From Lachnospiraceae bacterium UBA7012 (lineage in GTDB: Bacteria; Bacillota; Clostridia; Lachnospirales; Lachnospiraceae), in assembly GCA_002449595.1 (NCBI GenBank), contig DJXE01000097.1, positions 1 through 10,359 of the forward strand: a stretch of 10,359 nucleotides of DNA, in the 5' to 3' direction. The notes beneath the pieces are model-generated. The model worked only from the letters and a program-made list of their open reading frames with translations. It was not told the DNA's origin and ran no database searches. The position numbers and the translations under genes are program-made. Of this stretch, positions 1 to 5,270 are shown in pieces; the first letter of the stretch is position 1, and every line of letters starts with the position of its first letter.

Positions 1-58
1 GAAAACCAGAAGATCTGGCGCAGATCCAATCGGCGCTGAGAATTAATGGCATAAAGAT

Positions 59-76
59 CCGCGCCGGGCGGCGCGG
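59..76. other. GC-rich hairpin upstream of the HicB-like gene
   Basis: CCGCGCC at 59-65 pairs perfectly with GGCGCGG at 70-76 around a GGGC loop, followed by only three T residues. It could be a weak terminator of a gene entering from the left, or a leader hairpin of the next gene. Bases 1-58 show no recognisable protein: two frames stop early (TGA at 37-39, TAA at 43-45), and the third stays open into the HicB-like gene without a convincing start. The left-hand neighbour therefore cannot be identified. Confidence 0.4.
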
Positions 77-110
77 TTTCCAACAAGGCAGTACAGAAAG
101 GAGTTTCAAA

Positions 111-389
111 ATGCATTTTGCTTACCCTGCGGTATTTCACAAACAGGAGAACGGCACCTGGAAGGGGGAGTTTCCCGACCTCGCCGGCTGCGGCGGAGAG
201 GGCGACACGCTTGACCTCGCGATCCGCGAGTGCACGGAAGCCGCGCGCGAGCGCCTCCGCGTGGAACTGACCGAGTTTGACGGCGATCTGCCGGAAGTGT
301 CCGACCCCGGCGACCTCATCCTGCAGGAGGGCGACGTCGTGCGCGAGATCGGAGTGATCGTGCGATTGACAGACGGGTTTGACGAATAA
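111..389 (+). CDS. HicB-like antitoxin-fold protein (apparently without HicA)
   Basis: This 92-residue protein has the pattern of the HicB_like antitoxin fold: an N-terminal beta strand (YPAVFHK), a W-x-G-x-FPDLAGC segment at about residues 17-27, a GDTLDLAIREC helix start, and a long Ala/Glu/Arg-rich helix. This is the partial RNase-H-like domain that binds the HicA mRNA interferase. The start is set by AAAGGAG at 97-103, seven bases before the ATG. Residues 60-92 form an acidic tail, and no clear helix-turn-helix or ribbon-helix-helix DNA-binding domain is visible. HicA is normally encoded immediately beside HicB, but the 110 bases upstream do not resemble a HicA C-terminus and the gene is followed directly by a terminator. 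It is therefore probably a solitary HicB-like protein, although a diverged partner left of the window edge cannot be excluded. Family assignment is fairly sure; an antitoxin role is not. Confidence 0.8.
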   Translation: MHFAYPAVFHKQENGTWKGEFPDLAGCGGEGDTLDLAIRECTEAARERLRVELTEFDGDLPEVSDPGDLILQEGDVVREIGVIVRLTDGFDE

Positions 390-402
390 ATAGATGAAGC
401 AC

Positions 403-434
403 AAAACCGCCAGGCTTTACGCCTGGCGGTTTTT
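403..434 (+). terminator. Strong intrinsic terminator, probably bidirectional
   Basis: A perfect 13-bp stem (403-415 with 421-433) encloses the loop TTTAC. The plus-strand arm ends in GGCGGTTTTT and the opposite arm begins with AAAA, so a U-tract is produced in both directions. It lies 14 bases after the HicB-like stop codon and about 70 bases beyond the stop of the convergent membrane-protein gene, and can serve both. Confidence 0.9.
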
Positions 435-501
435 GCTGACTAAATTGACTTTTTCAAATTGGGTTCCGGATTGACCGCCGGACCGGTGTTTTGACTGATT
501 C

Positions 502-1878
502 TCAGTTTCCGGAGAATGCAGTTGCTGCGTTTGCTGCAAGTTCTTCCGCAGACTTCTGAAGAGCCTGGATGGCTTCGTTCAGAGCGCTGTAGTCGATCTC
601 GCTCGCTGCTTTCAGTGTCTCATCCACTGAAGTCGAAGTCTTCTTCACGGTTCTGTCAAGGCTGGAGACCGTGGAGTTGATCCCGGAGGCGACGCCGGTC
701 ATATCATCGGCGATTGCCTGCAGCTTCGCGATGGAGTCGTTCAGACCCGCAATGTCGATCTCACCGACCACCTTCACCGTGTCGTTCACGGTATCCGTCG
801 TGCCGACGATCGCTTCGTTCACATCGGAGACGGTCGAATCGACGTTCTGGATGGTGGAGTCAACAGTCTCGATGACGCCGTTCGCGGCATTGATGGTGCC
901 GTTCACTTCGCCGACGGTGCCGTTGACCTGCTCGATGGTCTCGCTGAGCTGCTTGGAGATCTCCTCGATCTGCTGGATCGACTTGTTGATCGAATCATAG
1001 TCGAATTCAGAGACCTGCTTCACGGTGGAGTTGATCACCGGAGTATTGTCTACGATCAGCTTGTCAACATCGCCGACCGTGCTATTCGCTGTCTGAACGG
1101 TAGTGTTGACCTCGTCGATCAGTCCGCTCACCTGGTTCACAACACCCTGGACCTGCGCGATCGTCTCGTTGATGGCGTCATAATCGAAGCCCGCAACCTG
1201 ATCGATCGTACTGTTGATCGCCTTCGTGTTGTCCTCTACCATCTGGTTGACGCCCGCGATCGCATCATTGGCATTCGTGCCGATGCTGTCCACGGTCGCC
1301 TGCAGGCCGTCCACAGTTGTGACAACCGAGCCGAGAACATCCTTCACAGAAGTATCAACCGAGCCGAGGAGTGTGTCCACTTCGCCGCTGACAGAGCTGA
1401 TGACGCCGTTCACTTCCGTGAATGCGCCGTCGACCTGATCGCCGACGTTCGTCACGACACCGTTGAGATCGCGGACCGTGCCGTCAACATCTGCGACAAG
1501 GCCGTTCACGCCATCGATGACCGTTCCGACATTCGACATCGTGCTGTTGAGGTTTCTGAGAAGGCTCAGGACGTTCGGAGTCAGTACTGCAAACAGGATG
1601 ATAAAGACCAGCAGCAGTGCAATACTTCCGATCGCGGAAATTCTGGAATTGAAAGACTTCTTCTGCTCGGCTTCAGCAACGCTCTTCAGAGAGCTGCTGA
1701 TGTCCTCCAGCTGCCTGGAGACGTCGGAACCGGAGGCCGGCGCAGCCTTGACGGCCTTGTCGATCTCGTCCTTCACGAGTTTGGAAATCTCACCCTTCAC
1801 CTTTTCCGCAGCCTTAGCATCTCCGGTAACTTCTGCGGCTACTGCTTCGCCAACTTTTGTTTCAAGGTCATTACTCAT
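502..1878 (-). CDS. Single-pass membrane protein with long coiled-coil-like repeat region
   Basis: The 458-residue protein is not a family I recognise. Residues 1-79 are charged, helical and lysine-rich. Residues about 80-100 form one transmembrane segment (SAIGSIALLLVFIILFAVLT), preceded by EQKKSFNSR, so the positive-inside rule puts the N-terminus in the cytosol and the rest outside. From about residue 105 to the end runs a low-complexity helical region with small hydrophobics (V, I, L) every three to four positions and many N-S/G-T steps, as expected of an extended coiled coil. A motif [FI]D[YI]xx[IL]N recurs at residues 231, 292, 374 and 428, marking about four imperfect repeats. The ATG at 1878 is preferred over an in-frame start 45 bases upstream because GGGGGT precedes it at normal spacing and the upstream residues look like translated leader. 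There is no catalytic motif, sortase signal or HAMP domain. An extracellular spacer, envelope-tethering or scaffold role is conceivable but unproven. Confidence 0.85.
   Translation of the reverse strand: MSNDLETKVGEAVAAEVTGDAKAAEKVKGEISKLVKDEIDKAVKAAPASGSDVSRQLEDISSSLKSVAEAEQKKSFNSRISAIGSIALLLVFIILFAVLTPNVLSLLRNLNSTMSNVGTVIDGVNGLVADVDGTVRDLNGVVTNVGDQVDGAFTEVNGVISSVSGEVDTLLGSVDTSVKDVLGSVVTTVDGLQATVDSIGTNANDAIAGVNQMVEDNTKAINSTIDQVAGFDYDAINETIAQVQGVVNQVSGLIDEVNTTVQTANSTVGDVDKLIVDNTPVINSTVKQVSEFDYDSINKSIQQIEEISKQLSETIEQVNGTVGEVNGTINAANGVIETVDSTIQNVDSTVSDVNEAIVGTTDTVNDTVKVVGEIDIAGLNDSIAKLQAIADDMTGVASGINSTVSSLDRTVKKTSTSVDETLKAASEIDYSALNEAIQALQKSAEELAANAATAFSGN
559..1236 (-). repeat. Four imperfect protein repeats inside the coiled-coil gene
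   Basis: This stretch encodes residues about 215-440 of the membrane protein. Each unit contains N-[SD]-T or an equivalent, then two helical turns, then [FI]D[YI]xx[IL]N and a helix such as ETIAQVQ, KSIQQIE, DSIAKLQ or EAIQALQ. The spacings between motifs are 61, 82 and 54 residues, so the units share a core but differ in linker length. The repetition is clear in the protein; the DNA copies have diverged, which argues against very recent duplication. Confidence 0.7.
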
Positions 1879-1933
1879 GATGATACCCCCAAAATTAAAA
1901 AAGTTTACAGTTACACCCCGCAAAGTAGTGTTA

Positions 1934-1972
1934 CCTGAATATTATAATATCAGCAATTTGTGCAGTAGACTA
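1934..1972 (-). promoter_or_regulatory. Probable promoter of the coiled-coil membrane protein gene
   Basis: On the minus strand a perfect TATAAT (plus-strand 1941-1946) lies about 60 bases upstream of the start codon at 1878. The best -35 at 17-bp spacing is TCTACT, only half matched to TTGACA. The spacer contains TGCACAAATT (1955-1964, minus strand), a ten-base word that also occurs upstream of the ABC operon promoter at 3185-3194. Confidence 0.55.
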
Positions 1973-2070
1973 TATCTTTTTTTTAGATTTTTTAGCAAAA
2001 ATTTATGAACAGACCATGACAACGGCGCATCTTCCTTTGTTGAGCACTTCGGTCAACCGGCCGCCGGAAT

Positions 2071-2082
2071 GCAGGATCCTGC
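2071..2082. other. Perfect 12-bp palindrome in the divergent intergenic region
   Basis: GCAGGATCCTGC is a perfect palindrome. Flanking CCGG at 2064-2067 and CGG at 2082-2084 can extend it as a bulged hairpin, and T-rich sequence follows at 2092-2096. It lies between the two divergent membrane-protein genes and just upstream of the likely promoter of the second. It could be a regulator site or a weak terminator. Confidence 0.3.
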
Positions 2083-2112
2083 CGGACTCTGTTTTTGTCT
2101 TTCATAATTTCT

Positions 2113-2118
2113 TATAAT
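2113..2118 (+). promoter_or_regulatory. Likely -10 box for the gene at 2211
   Basis: A perfect TATAAT in an AT-rich stretch, about 93 bases upstream of the chosen ATG. No good TTGACA-like -35 is seen at 16-18 bp spacing, so the call rests on the -10 and its position. Confidence 0.45.
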
Positions 2119-2210
2119 AATATGCATATCAGCCGCAAAGAGCGGTGCTGAAAGTGACGTATCCGGCAGGTCCGCATACCCGGATCCTGCCCCCGGCGAG
2201 GTGTGACCCA

Positions 2211-2915
2211 ATGAAACTTACCTATGATAAAGAAACCGGTTCCGTCGTCGACGCAGGCAAGGCAGCTCCGTCCGGAGCGCCGCAGGAAGCAGCCGGCGAC
2301 GATCTTCTCTCCCGCCTCGAGGCGAAGCACGAGTCCGACCTCACGAAGGAGGAGAAGCGCCTCCTGCAGAGGGAGCGGCTGAAGAAGCTGCACGGGAAGG
2401 ACCGTCTCGCCTATCTCTGGGCCTACTATAAATATGTACCCGCCCTGATCGCCGCCGTCCTGTTCGCGGTCTATCTCGGCGTCACGGTGTGGCAGGGCAT
2501 TCACCACGATCCTTACGTCTCGCTCGTCGTCGTCGGGCTGAACCCTCTGTCGGAAGAGGCGGAGCCGGCGCTGGATGCCGCCGTCGCGCAGTGGAACGAC
2601 GCGCTGGATCCGGAGCACGCGCACGACGGCATTGATACGGACACGTCCATCGTCAGCCTCTCTTCTCCCATGGACGTGCAGAAATTCCAGATCCTGCTCA
2701 GCGCCGACGCGGACATCGACGCCGTCATCTGCGGCAGGGAAGTCTATGACGCCTACAAGGAGTACGGCGTTTTCGAGGAATGGCTCGATCTCCCGGACAG
2801 TGCCCTTTTCAGCAACGCCTGGTTTCTGGACGGGGACGCCGGCATCTGCGTCAAGACCGCGTCCGCGCGGCCGGAGCATGTGCGCTCCCTGTGCCGAGTT
2901 CTCCTCGGGGAGTGA
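2211..2915 (+). CDS. Single-pass membrane protein of unknown function with extracytoplasmic C-terminal domain
   Basis: The 234-residue protein has three parts. Residues 1-60 are hydrophilic and charged, with a Lys/Glu/Arg-rich helix (KEEKRLLQRERLKKL) just before the membrane. Residues about 76-95 are one transmembrane helix, introduced by a HGKDRLAYLWAYYKY segment. Residues 100-234 look like a mixed alpha/beta extracytoplasmic domain (VSLVVVGLNPLS, then an acidic helix, then DVQKFQILLSADADIDAVICGREVYDAYKEYG). The wording 'D-A-V-I-x-G ... Y-x-x-Y-G-V-F-x-x-W-L-D-L' recalls the hinge part of solute-binding-protein-like domains, an impression rather than a family match. I prefer the ATG at 2211 because GAGGTG (2198-2203) precedes it at seven bases. 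An upstream GTG at 2145 would add 22 residues without a good ribosome site. Operon partners are not evident. Confidence 0.8.
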   Translation: MKLTYDKETGSVVDAGKAAPSGAPQEAAGDDLLSRLEAKHESDLTKEEKRLLQRERLKKLHGKDRLAYLWAYYKYVPALIAAVLFAVYLGVTVWQGIHHDPYVSLVVVGLNPLSEEAEPALDAAVAQWNDALDPEHAHDGIDTDTSIVSLSSPMDVQKFQILLSADADIDAVICGREVYDAYKEYGVFEEWLDLPDSALFSNAWFLDGDAGICVKTASARPEHVRSLCRVLLGE

Positions 2916-2975
2916 GCGGCAGCCCGCATTTTCGCTGAGGGTTCTCCGTTTCGCGGCGCTTTCTCCCCCGCTTCG

Positions 2976-2996
2976 AAATCGTTTTTTGCGATTTTT
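2976..2996 (+). terminator. Weak candidate terminator after the membrane-protein gene
   Basis: AAATCG at 2976-2981 pairs with CGATTT at 2989-2994 across a seven-base T-rich loop, and further T residues follow. The stem is short and AT-rich, so termination would be inefficient. It is the only hairpin with a T-run that I found between this gene and the ABC operon promoter. Confidence 0.35.
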
Positions 2997-3165
2997 CAGA
3001 TTATTATCCCGTGTTTTCGCCAGTTTCTGCTTTTGCCATAGAATTTTCGAATCTCTGGAAACCGCTTATATCTTCGGTTATCCGTTTTTTACTTCTGTTT
3101 TCGTAGTCCTTTCGCACAAATTTTCGATGATTTTCGTTCTGTATGCGTGACTGCTTTATGCTAAT

Positions 3166-3192
3166 TGCACAAAAATGATAAAACTGCACAAA
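3166..3192 (+). promoter_or_regulatory. Direct repeat TGCACAAA, 19 bp apart, upstream of the ABC operon promoter
   Basis: TGCACAAA occurs at 3166-3173 and 3185-3192, so the copies lie nearly on the same face of the helix. They sit at about -76 and -57 relative to a start inferred from the TATAAT at 3231. Paired direct repeats two turns apart upstream of a promoter with a poor -35 are typical of AraC-type activator sites, so an activator is a reasonable guess. No such regulator is encoded in the window. Confidence 0.4.
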
Positions 3193-3230
3193 TTTCACGA
3201 CACAGTTATAGATTTTTGGGGATTATGCTG

Positions 3231-3236
3231 TATAAT
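3231..3236 (+). promoter_or_regulatory. -10 box of the ABC importer operon
   Basis: A perfect TATAAT, giving a leader of about 70 bases before the first permease ATG. The expected -35 position (3208-3213, ATAGAT) matches TTGACA poorly. A strong -10 with a missing -35 suggests that the promoter depends on an activator. Confidence 0.6.
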
Positions 3237-3280
3237 GAACATAGATATCGGGAACTCGGTATTTTTTTTAGACGATTTCT

Positions 3281-3294
3281 CGAAAACGATTACG
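3281..3294 (+). promoter_or_regulatory. LacI-type operator-like site in the ABC operon leader
   Basis: The sequence CGAAAACGATTACG fits CGnAAnCGnTTnCG, the core AAnCGnTT typical of LacI/CcpA-family operators, with CG ends instead of the TG...CA of catabolite-responsive elements. It lies about 40 bases downstream of the inferred start and abuts the ribosome-binding site, where a bound repressor could block elongation. A related site lies in front of the LacI gene (10251-10264). Binding by that regulator is inferred. Confidence 0.5.
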
Positions 3295-3314
3295 GAAGGG
3301 GGATTCAACAAGCT

Positions 3315-4217
3315 ATGAAGACATTTCTTCATAACACCTGGAAGCACAGACCGCTGCTCGTGCTGGCACTGCCGGCAGTTCTGGTGCTGTTCTTCTTCAG
3401 CTATGTTCCCATGGCGGGTCTTATTCTGGCGTTCAAGCAGTTCGACTTCGCGAAGGGTATCTGGGGGAGCCCGTTCAACGGGATCAAAAACTTCCAGATC
3501 CTGATGCAGTCCAAGCGCGATTTCATCCGTATCACAAGGAATACGCTCGCGTACTACGTGCTGTTCACGGCACTCGGCACTTTTCTGAACGTCGTCCTTG
3601 CGATCGCGATCGACCAGTGCGTGTTCAAGAAGACCTCCCGCGTCTTCCAGACGGTCATGATCATCCCGGTCTTCGTCTCCTACGCGGCGGTCCAGTTCAT
3701 CGTCATGGCCTACATCAGCGCCAACACCGGCATCATTGCCAACATGACCGGCATCAAGAACTTCTACACACAGGCCAAGTACTGGCCGACGATCCTGACG
3801 ATCGTCAAGATGTGGAACAGCGTCGGTTACGGCTCCGTCCTTTACATGTCCGTCCTGGCAGGTATCGATACCTCGCTGTATGAAGCGGCGCAGATCGACG
3901 GAGCGACCAAGTGGCAGCAGATCAAATACGTCACGCTGCCGAGCCTCGTGCCGATGATCACGGTCATGCTCCTTCTCTCCGTCGGTTCCGTCATGCGCTC
4001 CGACACCGGTCTGTTCTATCAGGTCACGAGAGACAGCGGCATCCTTTACAACACGACACAGGTCATCGACTCCTACGTCCTGCACGCGATCACCAAGAAC
4101 TCCAGCTTCGGATTCACCGCAGCAACAACGTTCTTCCAGTCGGTCGTCGGTCTCCTGCTGATGCTCTTCGCTAACTGGATGGTCAAACGGATCAGTCCGG
4201 AAGACGCGCTGTTCTAA
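3315..4217 (+). CDS. LplB-type sugar ABC transporter permease
   Basis: The 300-residue integral membrane protein is the first of two permeases of a carbohydrate importer of the LplB/YtcP/LipO class. Hydrophobic segments lie at about residues 13-40, 78-100, 112-133, 157-182, 211-227 and 268-290, giving the usual six-helix layout. The ABC-coupling EAA loop is at about residues 190-214 (EAAQIDGATKWQQIKYVTLPSL), with the conserved EAA, G and LP positions; this loop docks with the ATPase. The N-terminal KHRPLLVLALPAVLVLFFFSYVPMAGLILAFKQFD is highly typical of the family. The ATG at 3315 is chosen because AAGGGGGA (3296-3303) lies upstream, though the 11-base spacing is long, and because earlier in-frame codons run through the promoter. 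Sixteen bases separate it from the next permease. Confidence 0.95.
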   Translation: MKTFLHNTWKHRPLLVLALPAVLVLFFFSYVPMAGLILAFKQFDFAKGIWGSPFNGIKNFQILMQSKRDFIRITRNTLAYYVLFTALGTFLNVVLAIAIDQCVFKKTSRVFQTVMIIPVFVSYAAVQFIVMAYISANTGIIANMTGIKNFYTQAKYWPTILTIVKMWNSVGYGSVLYMSVLAGIDTSLYEAAQIDGATKWQQIKYVTLPSLVPMITVMLLLSVGSVMRSDTGLFYQVTRDSGILYNTTQVIDSYVLHAITKNSSFGFTAATTFFQSVVGLLLMLFANWMVKRISPEDALF

Positions 4218-4233
4218 GGAGGAGGGGAGAAAA

Positions 4234-5154
4234 ATGGCTACGACAAAACACAAAACCCTGGAACGCGATAAACAGAAAGGACTCGGACAGTATATACTTC
4301 TCTTCTGCCTGTTCCTTTATACGATGTTCTGCTTCCTGCCGCTGCTCCTCGTTGTGATCTCCGCATTTGTGGATGAGAAGGAACTGAGCACCACCGGTTT
4401 CACCTACTTCCCGCATAAGTGGTCCGCACAGGGCATGAACGCGGTTCTCCGCTACGGCAAACAGCTCGGACAGTCCTACGGCGTCACGATCATCGTCACT
4501 GTCGTCGGCACGCTCTTCGGCCTTCTGATCATGTCGATGTTCGCTTACGCGCTCAGCAGAAGGGACTTCACACTCCGTAAATTCTTCACGGTCTACCTGC
4601 TGATCCCGATGCTGTTCAACGGCGGTATGCTTTCCAGCTACCTGGTCTTCACGACGACCTACCACCTGAAGGACAGCCTGCTGCTCCTGATCCTGCCGCT
4701 GTGCGTATCAACGATGAACGTCATCATCCTCCGCACATACATCCTGAACAGTATCCCGGAGGAACTGATGGAGGCAGCCAGGATCGACGGTGCCGGCGAG
4801 TACCGCTCCTTCTTCCAGATCACGCTTCCGCTGATGAAGCCCTCTCTCGCAGCTGTCGGCTTCATGATGGCAACAGCTTACTGGAATGACTGGCAGAACG
4901 CTTACCTGTACATCGCAAGCAACAACAAAAAGCCGCTGCAGCTGCTTCTGATCAACATCCAGAAGTCCATCGAGAACCTGCTGAACAACACGAGCATTCC
5001 TTCTCAGGTCCTGCAGGCGATGGGCGGCAACATCCCTCAGTACTCCGCAACCATGGCAACCGTTCTGGTCGTTATCGGACCGATCGTCCTGATCTATCCT
5101 TTCTTCCAGAAGTACTTTGTCAAAGGTCTTACGGTCGGCTCCGTCAAGGGCTGA
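4234..5154 (+). CDS. YtcP-type sugar ABC transporter permease
   Basis: The 306-residue protein is the second permease of the importer and should form a heterodimer with the product of the preceding gene. It is of the UgpE/YtcP carbohydrate permease type. Membrane segments are visible at about residues 18-44, 84-106, 117-140, 148-168, 200-217 and 272-292. The EAA loop lies at about residues 180-204 (EAARIDGAGEYRSFFQITLPLM). The end, YPFFQKYFVKGLTVGSVKG, is the family's near-invariant C-terminus. A very strong ribosome site (AAGGAGG overlapping the upstream stop region) precedes the ATG, so translation is likely coupled to the first permease. Confidence 0.95.
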   Translation: MATTKHKTLERDKQKGLGQYILLFCLFLYTMFCFLPLLLVVISAFVDEKELSTTGFTYFPHKWSAQGMNAVLRYGKQLGQSYGVTIIVTVVGTLFGLLIMSMFAYALSRRDFTLRKFFTVYLLIPMLFNGGMLSSYLVFTTTYHLKDSLLLLILPLCVSTMNVIILRTYILNSIPEELMEAARIDGAGEYRSFFQITLPLMKPSLAAVGFMMATAYWNDWQNAYLYIASNNKKPLQLLLINIQKSIENLLNNTSIPSQVLQAMGGNIPQYSATMATVLVVIGPIVLIYPFFQKYFVKGLTVGSVKG

Positions 5155-5198
5155 TCCCGCGGACAGGGAATCGGAACTCTTACACTATTACGGTATCC

Positions 5199-5225
5199 GG
5201 GCCGCATGTACCGGACGTGCGGCCT
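5199..5225 (+). other. Intercistronic hairpin between permease and binding-protein genes
   Basis: Bases 5199-5209 pair with 5215-5225 (11 pairs, two of them G-T wobbles in the plus-strand RNA) around an ACCGG loop. No T-run follows, so it is not a standard terminator. Its place in the 116-base gap, about 45 bases before the binding-protein start, fits a processing or stability element that lets binding-protein mRNA outlast permease mRNA, as known in other binding-protein-dependent importers. The function is inferred. Confidence 0.6.
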
Positions 5226-5270
5226 GAATATAAAAAAGAAACGCAACAAAAATCTTAAGGGAGGAAAAAC

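Larger units (their letters stand above)
2916..3314. other. AT-rich regulatory gap before the ABC importer operon
   Basis: No credible gene is present in these 399 bases. The first part holds a weak hairpin that may end the preceding gene. The middle (about 2980-3140) is rich in T-tracts, with TTTTCG at 3014, 3044, 3098, 3121 and 3131. GCACAAA occurs at 3114-3120, 3167-3173 and 3186-3192. The right part carries a TATAAT, an AT-rich leader and a LacI-type operator-like sequence. The base composition is much more AT-rich than the flanking genes, as expected of a complex promoter region. Confidence 0.75.

Noticed and set aside
462..490. Imperfect hairpin GGTTCCGG with CCGGACC between the HicB-like gene and the membrane protein
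   Set aside because: The stem is short with a bulge and lies after an already strong bidirectional terminator; chance is a sufficient explanation.
1463..2008. 181-codon plus-strand frame across the coiled-coil gene start
   Set aside because: It is a Ser/Thr-rich shadow of a repetitive antisense gene and runs through the promoter of that gene.
3004..3198. 64-codon minus-strand frame in the AT-rich gap
   Set aside because: There is no convincing ribosome site, it covers likely regulatory sequence, and the residue mix is what random AT-rich DNA would give.
3165..3314. Fifty-residue N-terminal extension of the first permease
   Set aside because: It would begin upstream of the -10 box and translate the promoter and leader. 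The family's usual N-terminus begins at about the ATG at 3315.
3195..4253. 352-codon open frame on the minus strand
   Set aside because: It is antisense to the first permease, with an extreme Asp/Arg/His composition; the plus strand has the EAA motif and six membrane helices.
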